Assembly (NCBI GenBank): GCA_029251085.1
Contig: JAQXDZ010000061.1
Location: forward strand, 46,210 to 110,209
Direction: 5' to 3'
DNA: 64,000 nucleotides
From: Mariniblastus sp.
Lineage (GTDB): Bacteria > Planctomycetota > Planctomycetia > Pirellulales > Pirellulaceae
The notes beneath the pieces were generated by a model. It did no database searches. It saw only the letters and a list, made by a program, of their open reading frames with translations, and was not told the origin of the DNA. The translations under genes and the position numbers were made by a program. Positions within the stretch are counted from its first letter, which is position 1, and each line of letters starts with the position of its first letter. Shown one piece after another: positions 35,367 to 45,622 of the stretch.

Positions 35367-36767
35367 TTAATTCTGCGGTGCAGGAGTGGGTGTTGGCTGA
35401 TTCAAATCAAACCCCTCAAGACTCTCGTTGGGGAAAAATGCTTTTTCAAATCTTGCATCGTTCTTTTTTACATTCTTCCGTTGCTGTGCAGCCCAGGCAG
35501 CAAGAATCGATCCGTCGCCGTATTTCTGAGCTTCTGCCTCACAACCCCATTGAGACCATTGCTCAAATGTAATGTTTCGGGATTTGCAACTCTCTGCAAA
35601 ACTAGCATCGCACTGGCTGCAACCACCCGGTTGGCCACCGCAACCCGGGCAAGCAGCCGGGTCCTGCTTCGCGACTTCTGGGCGTGGCGCCAAGAGAGCA
35701 CGGCGATATGCAAATTCACCGGCGAAGTTGTTCAACCAACCGGTCGTCTCCGCTGAGGTCATCGTAAAATCAATAACCTTAGGGCTGACATTGTTTACTG
35801 GTGATTGCTCACTCGAGACATCAATTCCGATCAGACCTGCACCGTCGACACCGACTGCAGCTAATCCATACGAACCGTCTGGGACATCATTAAAAGCAAA
35901 AGTACCGTAGTTATCCGTCGTGGTTGAAGCAACAACGATGTCACCTTGAAAGAGCATTACTTTCGTCGACCGAACATCAACCGGCCTTCCGTTAAGAGAG
36001 TTCATTTGGTGAACTCGGCCAACCAATCGGCCGTCGGCAAGCCGCGATACCGAGCGGCTCGAAAGCGAGGTCGCAGCAACTGATGTGGGAAGATTTCTTG
36101 CAAGTCCCTCAAATCCAAACAGAGCGGCGGGAGCATCTGGCCCCTGTCCCGTCCGATAGGCTCCAAAGACACGGAAATTGACTTGAGGTGAGTAGTACTT
36201 GATCCAATCGGTGTTGATTGTCGTGCGATTCTGAAATGCAGTGGCACTAATTCGGTTTCCGATTTCACCTTTGTTGTTGGGATTGTTTTGAAGGATATTC
36301 AAACCGAAGGCAAAGAAACCGTTGTTACCCCAACCAATAATCGAATAAGCCCCATGGGTGACGTTATTAAATTCAAAGCGTCCCCCGGCGTTTAGAGTCG
36401 TTTGCTTGACCAGTCGCCCACGATTCAACAAAAAGATTTGCATTCCCGAGACGTCTGCGCCTGCTGCCGCGGTGACTGAACCATCAAATCGACCATTCGA
36501 ATCGACCATGATCCAGTTCCCTCGAAGGGTATCGCTGACGCGATCACCACTGGCAATGTGGGTGACTTCCTGCCAACCGGCAAACCGCGGATTGACGAGG
36601 TTCCGCGTCTCTTCCATAAAATCCGCGTTTGCTGACACTTCAGAACCAAGGTCTAAGCCTTCGGGTCCGTCAGGAGCATTCAAATCTTGTGCAGCGACCT
36701 GACTCGAAATGAATGGCAGACAGATCAAGGTGGTCAGAATTGAGCTGAAAACGATTTTTAGATTCAT
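35367..36767 (-). CDS. Exported protein with carboxypeptidase-regulatory-like repeats
   Basis: The 466-residue protein has a signal peptide (SSILTTLICLPFISSQVAAQ). The middle holds two Ig-like CarboxypepD_reg-type segments: SGMQIFLLNRGRLVKQTTLNAGGRFEFNNVTHGAYSIIGWG and KVMLFQGDIVVASTTTDNYGTFAFNDVPDGSYGLAAVG. Near the C-terminus is a Cys-rich motif CPGCGGQPGGCSQC and a proline/threonine-rich end. It may be a cell-surface or periplasmic scaffold. No enzyme domain is seen. It ends at a strong terminator. Confidence 0.72.
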   Translation of the reverse strand: MNLKIVFSSILTTLICLPFISSQVAAQDLNAPDGPEGLDLGSEVSANADFMEETRNLVNPRFAGWQEVTHIASGDRVSDTLRGNWIMVDSNGRFDGSVTAAAGADVSGMQIFLLNRGRLVKQTTLNAGGRFEFNNVTHGAYSIIGWGNNGFFAFGLNILQNNPNNKGEIGNRISATAFQNRTTINTDWIKYYSPQVNFRVFGAYRTGQGPDAPAALFGFEGLARNLPTSVAATSLSSRSVSRLADGRLVGRVHQMNSLNGRPVDVRSTKVMLFQGDIVVASTTTDNYGTFAFNDVPDGSYGLAAVGVDGAGLIGIDVSSEQSPVNNVSPKVIDFTMTSAETTGWLNNFAGEFAYRRALLAPRPEVAKQDPAACPGCGGQPGGCSQCDASFAESCKSRNITFEQWSQWGCEAEAQKYGDGSILAAWAAQQRKNVKKNDARFEKAFFPNESLEGFDLNQPTPTPAPQN

Positions 36768-37217
36768 GGTACGTTCTTTTCTAGCTAACAGCGATTATCA
36801 CTCTTCATGGAAGCGAACCTGCACTCACAGATTGATCAGTCACCAAAGGACCCAACTCTGCCAGTAACTTAGCCAAACTTCATCAAACGATTTGCACGAT
36901 GTTATCGAATGGTTTGGACAGTCCACTTAACAATCGAATCGACTTTCCTTATCGATCAAGCAAGCCGGAAACAGACGATTAACAGGTTTGCAACGAAACC
37001 ACTGACGCCTGTATCAACCCGGCGCGCATTTTCGATTTCAACCTTTGCGCGCGTCTTGGCGAATACTCGGCTGAAACGCGTCGAATGGTTTCAGCAAGCA
37101 AATCACCTGAGGTAGACCTTGAGTGCAATTCCGGTTGTGATGCCGGAGATCGGTCAGAAAACCAAACGATCCCAACAACCCGTAAACTTTGACTTCGACG
37201 TGATGAATTACCGCTCG
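36768..37217. other. Intergenic region, no gene recognised
   Basis: About 450 bases upstream of the exported protein gene and downstream of the YceH-family gene, both on the minus strand. It contains the promoter of the exported protein gene. The plus-strand ORFs listed here (36909..37115, 37119..37340) lack recognisable features and the second overlaps yceH in another frame. Confidence 0.35.
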
Positions 37218-37958
37218 CTAACGCTGAAGATCCGCGACCGTTTTTTTCAGTTCGTCCACGTCCAATCGCAACTGAGCCAATTCCTGCTGAATTGCAGCCC
37301 AGTCAATTTGAGGCACACTCGCGATCGACTCTGTTGGTGAGGCAGCCTTCGACGGTCGCTCCAAATCACCCGTATCCAAGGTCGAGTATCGAGATCTCAA
37401 ACCCTCCAGTTCGCCAGGTTCATAGAGCCCGTGGGTCACGATTTGACCACGCCCCGAAGGAGTTAGGGGGATCACCAAACGCTGCTCAATGAGAGAAGCA
37501 ATGATTGGCCGCAGCTCTCCTAAATCGGAAATCTTGGTCATTCGAGAAGCTCTTCCTCGTAACTCACCAAGCGTTTGTTCGCCGCGAAGCAATAATTCCG
37601 CCATCACAGCAAGGGCCGCCGTATCCACTCCCATCCACTCGTAAAGTTGGTGCTTAAACTTTGGAACGCGTCCGCCCGAATGCACCTCGACAACAGCTCC
37701 CAGTTGCCTCAGATCATAAAGTGCCTGCTCAACCTGATCCTCTCGAAGATCGAGTTGCGGACTTCGATTACTTTTCTGGTTCGATGCGGTTTTGATACCG
37801 TTTAATGTCATTGGGTAGACATCCGGAGTCGTTTTTGATTTCTCAACCAAAACCCCAGCAACTCGCCGCTGAATATGACTCAACGCACACCAGCGTGCCG
37901 AGCCATTAATTGCTTCCTCCGCTTCGTGAGCATTGGATGCATCGTCATTAGAATTCAT
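37218..37958 (-). CDS. yceH: YceH/DUF480 family protein
   Basis: The 246-residue protein has the DUF480 signature RRVAGVLVEKSKTTPDVYPMTLNGIKTASNQKSNRSPQLDL in its first 70 residues, followed by two winged-helix-like domains (ALAVMAELLLRGEQTLGELRGR). The C-terminal ~25 residues (LAQLRLDVDELKKTVADLQR) form a coiled coil. The family's cellular role is not firmly known. The gene stands alone, divergent from lpxK. Confidence 0.85.
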   Translation of the reverse strand: MNSNDDASNAHEAEEAINGSARWCALSHIQRRVAGVLVEKSKTTPDVYPMTLNGIKTASNQKSNRSPQLDLREDQVEQALYDLRQLGAVVEVHSGGRVPKFKHQLYEWMGVDTAALAVMAELLLRGEQTLGELRGRASRMTKISDLGELRPIIASLIEQRLVIPLTPSGRGQIVTHGLYEPGELEGLRSRYSTLDTGDLERPSKAASPTESIASVPQIDWAAIQQELAQLRLDVDELKKTVADLQR

Positions 37959-38200
37959 GTCGAACTACCCAGTCGAAATGTTTTTGAATTAACCGCATCT
38001 GCTGGACGAGTCGCTTTTCAACGGGATTACGGATTTCCAGAAGGCAGATGTCCTAAATTATAACCAGATGATTCTTCCGGAGAGAATACATCATCCATGG
38101 AAAAACAAAGACCGCTACGATTTCCAGAAAATTGCCGGCCCTCCCGAGATTCCTTACGGACGGCTTGATTTCAACCACCCCACACTGGCATACTGACGCC

Positions 38201-39286
38201 ATGTTCGATCGCAATCAACTTCTCGAAATCGTTAATGGCAACCGAAAGGGCATGGTCGCTGCCATAATCCGCGTTGGTCTAGGGTGTTTCACGCCGGTCT
38301 ATCGGGCAGCAATTTATCTACGCAATCGAAAATTCAATATCGCCTTGAAACAGAGTAACGATCAGATCATTCGGAACGCTGGTATTCCTGTAATCTCCGT
38401 TGGCAACCTGACCACCGGGGGAACCGGAAAAACACCAATGGTTATTTGGATAGCCAAACAACTTCGTTGCAGTGGATTGCGGGTGGCACTTGTCAGCAGA
38501 GGCTATGGCTCTGAAAATCGCGACGGAGTCGATGGCCCCAACGACGAAGCCCTCGAGATGGAGCACCGACTCCCCGATGTACCACATCTGCAAGATCCGG
38601 ATCGCTACCGAATGACTCAAATTGCGTGCCATGAACTTGATTCAGAAATCATTGTTCTCGACGACGCATTCCAACACCGCCAACTGGCTCGCAATCTCGA
38701 CATTGTCTTAATTGACGCCACCGCGCCTTTTGGGTTTAACCGATTATTGCCTCGTGGCCTGTTGCGAGAACCACTTGATGGCCTGTCGCGAGCTGACCTC
38801 ATTGTACTAACCCGCATCCATTTGATTTCGATTCCTAACCGCAACACGATCGTCCAAAAGATCAAACGCTACGCGCCCAATACCGCGATTGCGGAAACCC
38901 GAACCCGCGCCAGTCATCTTCTACAATTCGATGGACAAACAGAGGAGATCTCTAAACTAGAAGGCCAGCCAATTTTCTTTTTTTGCGGCATCGGCAACCC
39001 GGAAAACTTCAAGCTCTCATTGGAAAGGCTTGATTGCAAGATCGTCGGATCTGTAAGTTATGCCGATCATTATCACTATCAACGGAGCGATTTGGAACAC
39101 ATTGGTGATTCTGCAAAATCCAATGGAGCCACGCTGATTATCTGCACCCATAAAGATCTGGTAAAACTCGGCACCAATCGACTTGGCGGGATTCCCGTTT
39201 ATGCGATGGTCGTTGATGTGGAATTTGTGAGCGGTGAAAAAGAAGTGAAAGAACACTTAGAACGACTGATCAAACCGGCTAGCTAA
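38201..39286 (+). CDS. lpxK: Tetraacyldisaccharide 4'-kinase
   Basis: LpxK phosphorylates the 4' position of the lipid A precursor at the inner membrane. The P-loop appears as VGNLTTGGTGKTPMVIWIAKQL, followed by VALVSRGYGSENRDGVD and IIVLDDAFQHRQLARNLDIVLIDA, all typical. I start at the ATG at 38201 (MFDRNQLLEIVNGNRKG), giving 361 residues; the track's 23 extra residues are unrelated. An N-terminal membrane-associated segment precedes the P-loop. It implies that this organism makes lipid A and has a Gram-negative-type outer membrane. Confidence 0.92.
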   Translation: MFDRNQLLEIVNGNRKGMVAAIIRVGLGCFTPVYRAAIYLRNRKFNIALKQSNDQIIRNAGIPVISVGNLTTGGTGKTPMVIWIAKQLRCSGLRVALVSRGYGSENRDGVDGPNDEALEMEHRLPDVPHLQDPDRYRMTQIACHELDSEIIVLDDAFQHRQLARNLDIVLIDATAPFGFNRLLPRGLLREPLDGLSRADLIVLTRIHLISIPNRNTIVQKIKRYAPNTAIAETRTRASHLLQFDGQTEEISKLEGQPIFFFCGIGNPENFKLSLERLDCKIVGSVSYADHYHYQRSDLEHIGDSAKSNGATLIICTHKDLVKLGTNRLGGIPVYAMVVDVEFVSGEKEVKEHLERLIKPAS

Positions 39287-39300
39287 TCGAGACCGGTGAC

Positions 39301-42300
39301 CTATTTCGCAGAAGATTTCCGCTGAGGAACCAGGTTCCTAATTCGGCGAAACATCGGAACTTTCGGCTCCTCAATTTCTTGAATTTCATTAGTCTCGTCC
39401 TGTATTGCGTCAGTGCCTAATGGACTGGCTCCGACAGGCTTCACGATTTCACCGACGCTTTGGACTCCCGATCTGACAGGAACATCTTTCAACGCAATAA
39501 ATTGATCGAGGAACTTAGGCCAATAGCTAGTCAGCAACTGCCGACACCGCTCGTAACCAATTGGATCGGAAAGCAACGGTGTTGTACTCGCCAGCATTTG
39601 CGTCATGGCTTTGACATCATTTTCGTCAAACCAACGATCAAAGACTTCCACATTATCGATACTCACTTGCCCGGGCCCCATCAAATCAAACCCAATGCGA
39701 ACATCCGTCAGCCCTTCAGATGGAAGATCGTCAAAGTGAACCGCGAATCGTTTCCACCGCGCTTCGATTTGATTCGCTTCTGAATCTGGTGAAAGGCTTC
39801 CAACTGAGCCAAATCGGTAATAATTTAGGCCTTCGGCTCGCCCTTCGAGAGCTAACCGCAAGGGTGGCTGTTGATCAGGTTTTTCAGTTTTAAGCCAAAC
39901 CGAAATGGACACCCTTCCTGTTTCAGTGACTTCGAATTTATTACTCCGAACCCAGACCACTTTGCTTTCGTCACCGGTCAGTCGCAGCGAAGCAGATCCT
40001 TGAATCACATTAGGATCAGAACCTGCAGGGTGGTTGATCAGTTCCACAAACCCCTTTGGCTGTGGGATGGTGGTCCAACCGATAAAATTCGATTGCCCAT
40101 CGAACTCAAAACCACTGTTTTCGAGAACGCCGAGCGGCTGGGGACTCGCCGATTTTGTTAATTTTGACTTGAGGGTAAGCACTTGTCTCTGCAGCGCATT
40201 GTCTGCCGCGTCCGGAAGCGCAAAATCGAAATCAGTGACCGCTGCTCCCGATTTCATTTTCCCACCCAGCAACCCGTAAGCCGGAATCTCAAAAGTAACT
40301 TGACTACTGAGACCCTCGGGGTTTGCTTCGGTCTCGTCAGTTGGTTTATCCGTTGCAACCTGGGCTGTTCGAATAACTTCGAAACGAGAATCGGAAAATG
40401 ACTCAATCGTCTCGACCGGTGAATCTTTACCACTCAATGACAGGCGAACACGATTCGGCCACGGTGACGAATTGGCGACGTAAAAGTAGGTTTCGTTTTC
40501 GAATTCTAATTGCCTCACCGCCAAATGTCCTAACTCTGGTTTTGGAAACCGCTCCGACGAGACATCGGCAAACGGCTCATCAGGCAATCTCGCAAACACT
40601 TCCATCAACTCCTGCAGTTCCGAACCCTGGCCAAACGAGAGCGTCACACCGCCATCGATAAACATTCGAGAATCACGAGTCTTAATACTCTGAAGAAATC
40701 GTTGACGGCTAAGACCATTGCCCTGAATCATTGGCTGCAAACGCATCAATGGCGACTGCTGCTCTCCAAATGGCACCTGCTCTTCAAGTTGTGCGAAATG
40801 AGCCCACGTCGAACGATGCGAGAAGATATCAGCGGGGTAATTCAAATTTGAAAAAAACTGTTTTGCCTGATCAGAATTTTCAACATTAGAATCTACCCGT
40901 CGAGACGCCAGCGATTGGCCCGGGGCAATGCGATGAGGTTGAAGAAGAATCAGCTCGCCTTGATTTTCTTTCGCCGAAGCAACCCGACTCAGTTGATTGT
41001 CAAATCCCATGTGAAGCATGATTTTTTTGAAATCAGGGTTGGCGTGCAAACTGGGAGAAAACGCCGAAGCTGTTTCATCATTTCGATAGAGATCCACCGG
41101 AGCTAAGTACAACTTGCCCGCTGGCTTCGCCCGCATCACCTCATTAGCCAAATCTTGATACCAATGTCGCATCTGTGCTGCCCGCCACTGAGCCCATTGC
41201 TCTGCATGGGTGCCCAGCAAAATCTCTTGAATCCCAAGCCATTCCTTAGGAACGCCCTTCAAATCCGACTGCGATTGAATGAATCTCTGAATGGTCAGCG
41301 AATCGTATCCCCAATGTCGACCGGGCAATAAGGCATACGTGTCAGGGCGGCAGATGATGCTGACCCCTTCGAATGCCTCAAAGGATTGATAGCGATTCGA
41401 CAGCTCTGAAACAATCCGCCGGACTGAACGTTGCACCAAAGGATTGAGCGGATTGTAGATTGGAAGGCGATTATTGGATTTCGCAAACTCCCGCCTTTGG
41501 CCATTCAGATCGTACATGTCAAAATCAGAATCTGTGCCATCTCGGCGGCGTTCCGCCTCCACTTCCGGTAACGGCCCCGACAACGCCAGTGTAGGCACCA
41601 GATCTAAACCCTCGCGCTCAAACATCCGAAACAACATTTCCAGAACATCTTTTCGGATGGGGTCCTGGCCATTGGTAAAAAAGATACCCGTGTCGTGTTT
41701 AGGGGAGGGCAGTAGCAGGTTGCTCGGATAAATCGAACTTCCGTCAGAAGCAACGGTGACAAACGCACCACCGTAGCCATTCGCTTTTAAATGCTGGACA
41801 AACCTCGTGGCACCCTCGTAAAAAAACTGCCAATCATCGAGGGGTTCACTTACCAGCGGATCGATCTTCTCCAACACTCCAAAATTCTCTGAAAACAGCG
41901 GCATCTCATAAAAAGCCATTAACTTGCGATTGTCCGTACTCACCACGTCTTTCGACGGCAAACGATCGGGGCCAGCTTTGATTTTGACCGAACCAACAGT
42001 TGCCTTTTCCGTTTGATGACGATTCGCGATCAAAAGATAGGGCGAGTTCGTTTCGGGCCACACGGTCAAACTCAAACGTCGAGTTTGAATTCCTTTTTTT
42101 GAACGAGGCAGCAACGATTTTTCAATTTGCACTCCAGAGTCGAACCCATAATTGGGAACTTGGCCGTTAGCATCTGGCTGTAAAAAACTAACACCAATCG
42201 CAGTTCCCTCAGCTGCCAAATACTCAATTTCAATAATATGAGGTTGCCCAAGTTCACCGACAGTTAACGGAATCGCCTGCCAACCGCCCGGAGCAAGTTC

Positions 42301-43443
42301 ACCCATCTCTCGGGCGGCTACCCGCACCGGCACATACCGATTGTTGCCATAGACTTTGGGAGACTTTAAATTTGCGAACTGCGCCAGTTGGCTCCACGGC
42401 GAACTAGTCTCAGCTTCTCCTGAGAGATTAGTCGAGTAAACTAACGCCCAATCTTTACCATTCGACTTCGCAGATTCACTGGACAAAACCAACACCTGCA
42501 TGGAGCGACTTACCGGAGGCTTTCTCGAACTGAAAGACGCCTGATAACGCTGTTGTTCTAATTCCAACTCAATATTATAGACACCCTCTTTCAAGGGCAT
42601 TCTAAATTTCACCGATTGAGGGGAAGCCGAACCATTGGAGTCCGTTTGAAACGAAATTGATTTTGAAATTAACGATCGTCCCCCCACAAGCCCAGCCGGA
42701 TTTGCTGATACCATTTTTATTCTGCAAGCTACCGCTCGCCCCAAGAAGGGCGTCCGATTTGGAGCAATCGAAAATTCAAATTCCTCACCAGATTTAAAAA
42801 CCAAATGCGGGCGGGAAAAAGACACGCCAAGCTCGTCTCCTGGAACTCTCGAAATCGAACAACGGTTACCAATCGAATCAATTTCTCCAGCAATCACACC
42901 ACTCAAAAGCTGCTTTAATGAGAGCGTCTGCTCGTAGCGGGATGCCGGCTGTTCAATCGAACTCAAATCCAAAACGACCCGGGTATCACTATCACCCGAC
43001 AATGAAAAATCAAATCCGCCATAAGTTGTTTTGGACCACTGCTGGACGTTTAAGACATTTCCAGTTTTTTCAATCGTCGCGTTTGCTTCGGCCTCAAGAC
43101 CTAATGGCGATGGGTTGAAAAGCTCTCCATTGACCACCGTCACTGTGCCAGCCCACGTTTGAGGCAAACCGCCGCCCCACGAAACCCTAAACCGCAGGTC
43201 TTGTTTCTCAGCCGAGCGGGATCCAGCTTCTGAATCAAACCGAAAAATGCTGGCGGTTGGAAGAAGCTTGGTGGGAGATTTCAACGCCAAGGTTGACGGT
43301 TGAACTGAGTCACGATCCTGGACAATTCCCAAAGTTACACTTGGTACCAGGATCCAGAAGAGCGCAGCATACAAAGCCATCACAAGCACGTATTTTGCTG
43401 TGAGTATCGAAAAAACGAATTTCGGACTTCCTTGTCCGGTCAT
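39301..43443 (-). CDS. Large membrane-anchored glycosidase-like protein
   Basis: This 1380-residue protein begins with a membrane helix (YVLVMALYAALFWILVPSVTLGIV). Residues ~120-520 are beta-rich; residues ~550-900 look like a TIM-barrel domain of the glycosidase family-10 type, with FVQHLKANGYGGAFVTVA, EREGLDLVPTLALSG and HMGFDNQLSR. Residues ~1120-1280 resemble a carbohydrate-binding jellyroll (VLENSGFEFDGQSNFIGWTTIP, then RVSISVWLKT). It ends with a basic tail. It probably acts on a surface polysaccharide. Catalytic residues cannot be assigned confidently, and the enzyme call is an inference. Confidence 0.6.
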   Translation of the reverse strand: MTGQGSPKFVFSILTAKYVLVMALYAALFWILVPSVTLGIVQDRDSVQPSTLALKSPTKLLPTASIFRFDSEAGSRSAEKQDLRFRVSWGGGLPQTWAGTVTVVNGELFNPSPLGLEAEANATIEKTGNVLNVQQWSKTTYGGFDFSLSGDSDTRVVLDLSSIEQPASRYEQTLSLKQLLSGVIAGEIDSIGNRCSISRVPGDELGVSFSRPHLVFKSGEEFEFSIAPNRTPFLGRAVACRIKMVSANPAGLVGGRSLISKSISFQTDSNGSASPQSVKFRMPLKEGVYNIELELEQQRYQASFSSRKPPVSRSMQVLVLSSESAKSNGKDWALVYSTNLSGEAETSSPWSQLAQFANLKSPKVYGNNRYVPVRVAAREMGELAPGGWQAIPLTVGELGQPHIIEIEYLAAEGTAIGVSFLQPDANGQVPNYGFDSGVQIEKSLLPRSKKGIQTRRLSLTVWPETNSPYLLIANRHQTEKATVGSVKIKAGPDRLPSKDVVSTDNRKLMAFYEMPLFSENFGVLEKIDPLVSEPLDDWQFFYEGATRFVQHLKANGYGGAFVTVASDGSSIYPSNLLLPSPKHDTGIFFTNGQDPIRKDVLEMLFRMFEREGLDLVPTLALSGPLPEVEAERRRDGTDSDFDMYDLNGQRREFAKSNNRLPIYNPLNPLVQRSVRRIVSELSNRYQSFEAFEGVSIICRPDTYALLPGRHWGYDSLTIQRFIQSQSDLKGVPKEWLGIQEILLGTHAEQWAQWRAAQMRHWYQDLANEVMRAKPAGKLYLAPVDLYRNDETASAFSPSLHANPDFKKIMLHMGFDNQLSRVASAKENQGELILLQPHRIAPGQSLASRRVDSNVENSDQAKQFFSNLNYPADIFSHRSTWAHFAQLEEQVPFGEQQSPLMRLQPMIQGNGLSRQRFLQSIKTRDSRMFIDGGVTLSFGQGSELQELMEVFARLPDEPFADVSSERFPKPELGHLAVRQLEFENETYFYVANSSPWPNRVRLSLSGKDSPVETIESFSDSRFEVIRTAQVATDKPTDETEANPEGLSSQVTFEIPAYGLLGGKMKSGAAVTDFDFALPDAADNALQRQVLTLKSKLTKSASPQPLGVLENSGFEFDGQSNFIGWTTIPQPKGFVELINHPAGSDPNVIQGSASLRLTGDESKVVWVRSNKFEVTETGRVSISVWLKTEKPDQQPPLRLALEGRAEGLNYYRFGSVGSLSPDSEANQIEARWKRFAVHFDDLPSEGLTDVRIGFDLMGPGQVSIDNVEVFDRWFDENDVKAMTQMLASTTPLLSDPIGYERCRQLLTSYWPKFLDQFIALKDVPVRSGVQSVGEIVKPVGASPLGTDAIQDETNEIQEIEEPKVPMFRRIRNLVPQRKSSAK

Positions 43444-43696
43444 TCGATTGACCTAAGCTAAAAAACAACTGTAAGCGTTTCAAAAAGTCACCGACTTTTT
43501 AGTCTTGTCTATGCCTGCGAACCTTACCAATCCACTTGATGGTCATCTAGCCCAACCCATTGTCTTAATGCTAGCACGCACTCGAATCAGTCAGGTTTAC
43601 TTGGATGGCACAACCTTTTGCCTTAAACACCGCGAACCAAGGCGACAAATCCATTGGATCAAAGATTCACCTGACCGGATTTAGCAAGCATCGAGG

Positions 43697-44911
43697 CTAT
43701 TCCTGACGATCGGCGAGTTCAGCGCTAAGCTTGTATCCCTCTGGCCAGAGGACAACTCCCGACGCGGTCAGGTCATTTATCACATTTTCCATTGATTCAA
43801 CAATCGAGGGACAGCGACGACTAACGTCATTTACTTCCCACCGATCATCCGGTTTCACATACAGAGAAGTACGATCGCCTTCAACAATCAACTTCCATGC
43901 GTGTGTTTGCAAGGCGTTTACGTCACCCGATTTTGTCCACGCAACTTCTTTGTTCTTCTCTGGAAATTGAAACGCGAAATGCCGAAGCGCTTCCTGCATT
44001 GGTTCGTCTCCGGAAAACCAATCTTGCAACAATTGCGTGACCAAACTTGGTTGAACAAGCGCGCCTGAACGCAGACTTCGAAAACTGGCATAGCCTTCCC
44101 GATCGGGTGTCCGAATCATCATGGGAACATGGAGCGATTCTCCATGACACTGTTCAAAATCATGCGTGGGATCACTTCCCACTATTCCGTGTTCACCCAA
44201 CGGGTAACCTCGTGGCGACAAAAGGCACAACACCGTTGACTTACCCAAGCCCGTCTCCATCAGGTCCAAGACGACTCCCAGAAAATCATCGATCAGGGTA
44301 ACTTGCGCCGCGCAGACCTGCTGGTAGCTTAACAACTGATCGGGATCATCATGATTTGGATCAAACCAACCCGACGGTGGTTCACACCAATGAGGCGGCT
44401 CTGGGTCTTCTGAATTAGCTAATTGATTTCGCAACTCAAGTGGCGCATCCCAGGCACCCGAAAGCCCGCTTGAGTGGAGCCATAGACAAGAACCGTTTTC
44501 AAGGGAAGCAATCGCTTGAGCAGCCTGTGCAAAAAAATGAGCGAGCTCTGTTTGCTCCATTCCACCAGCGGGGCGGTCATTATTTAATTTTTCAAATGGT
44601 AAAATTCGGTCGAAATATTTTGACGAATCGTGCAACAATAATTCCGAAGCATCACTCAACAAGACTGGCGAATATCCAGACTCGCCAATCGTCTCCAGCC
44701 AGTTTTTCTCTTCTGAGTTACCCCAAAATTGATCGTAGGCTTGTACCAGATTCGGGGATGCGGCAATGGCCTGATCAAACAGCAAACTTTCAGCAGCAAG
44801 ACGATTAAAATTGGGAGTCTCAAACAAAGTACTCCCGTAAGCGCCAAGGAAATTAGCTCCCAACTGGTCAATCACCAGGACAACGGCATTTCGAATTTCA
44901 GTTCCGCTCAT
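43697..44911 (-). CDS. Sulfatase-superfamily protein lacking the formylglycine cysteine
   Basis: The 404-residue protein has the sulfatase fold: VVLVIDQLGANFLGAYGSTLFETPNFNRLA, and later YPLGEHGIVGSDPTHDF and HVPMMIRTPDREG. The signature C/S-x-P-S-R site reads AIAASPNLVQAYDQF, so the cysteine that becomes formylglycine is replaced by alanine. It is therefore probably not a normal sulfatase, although other residues of the metal site remain. I start at the ATG at 44911; the track used a TTG two codons earlier. No signal peptide is visible, also unusual for sulfatases. Confidence 0.75.
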   Translation of the reverse strand: MSGTEIRNAVVLVIDQLGANFLGAYGSTLFETPNFNRLAAESLLFDQAIAASPNLVQAYDQFWGNSEEKNWLETIGESGYSPVLLSDASELLLHDSSKYFDRILPFEKLNNDRPAGGMEQTELAHFFAQAAQAIASLENGSCLWLHSSGLSGAWDAPLELRNQLANSEDPEPPHWCEPPSGWFDPNHDDPDQLLSYQQVCAAQVTLIDDFLGVVLDLMETGLGKSTVLCLLSPRGYPLGEHGIVGSDPTHDFEQCHGESLHVPMMIRTPDREGYASFRSLRSGALVQPSLVTQLLQDWFSGDEPMQEALRHFAFQFPEKNKEVAWTKSGDVNALQTHAWKLIVEGDRTSLYVKPDDRWEVNDVSRRCPSIVESMENVINDLTASGVVLWPEGYKLSAELADRQE

Positions 44912-45082
44912 GGACAATTTTGGGTTCTAAGGGTGACCGCAAGAAAAAACAGCCGTGGTAAAAAAGAATTAAGCCCGTTAAATCACAGACAATAAACAGG
45001 CCTGCTCATTGACGAACTTGGTAAAACCATCATATTGTCACCAGCGTTTTAATCAAACAGCAAGACATCCGGTGAGAATACT

Positions 45083-45622
45083 GTGTACGATCAACAACGG
45101 CTTATTGAATTAGTAAAACAGCACGCGCTGCGTTTTGGCGATTTTACTTTAGCTTCTGGAAAAAAAGCCAGTTATTACTTGGACTGTCGCAAATTGACCC
45201 TCGATAGTGAAGGCGCGAATGTTATTGCACAGGGCATTCTCGAGACCATGGGCGACAACCTTCCTGACGCGGTTGGGGGGATGGCAATCGGTGCCGATCC
45301 AATTACTGCGGCAGTCATCACTTGCGGATGGCAGGCGGGCAAACCGCTGAAGGGCTTTATCGTCCGAAAAGAAGCTAAATCCCATGGCACGGGTCAACAA
45401 GTCGAAGGCCCCATCGAATCGGGGCAGACCGCCGTCATGATGGAAGATGTGGTCACGACCGGGGGAAGCTCGCTAAAAGCGATCGAACACGCCAGAGCAT
45501 TTGGGTTAAAAGTCGATCGTATCATTGCAATCGTCGACCGCGGTGAAAACTCAGCTGAAATCTTTGATGCCGTGGGAGTCAAATTTACTTCACTATTGCA
45601 CGTCAAAGATTTAGGGGTTTAA
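45083..45622 (+). CDS. pyrE: Orotate phosphoribosyltransferase
   Basis: PyrE makes OMP from orotate and PRPP in pyrimidine synthesis. The 179-residue protein shows the PRPP motif VMMEDVVTTGGSSLKAI and the orotate-site region FTLASGKKASYYLDCRKLTL. It begins with GTG at 45083, with GGTGAG eight bases upstream. It stands alone on the plus strand, divergent from the sulfatase-like gene. Confidence 0.95.
   Translation: MYDQQRLIELVKQHALRFGDFTLASGKKASYYLDCRKLTLDSEGANVIAQGILETMGDNLPDAVGGMAIGADPITAAVITCGWQAGKPLKGFIVRKEAKSHGTGQQVEGPIESGQTAVMMEDVVTTGGSSLKAIEHARAFGLKVDRIIAIVDRGENSAEIFDAVGVKFTSLLHVKDLGV

Noticed and set aside
36909-37115. 68-aa plus-strand ORF
   Set aside because: No recognisable domain and no ribosome site; amino-acid composition looks random.
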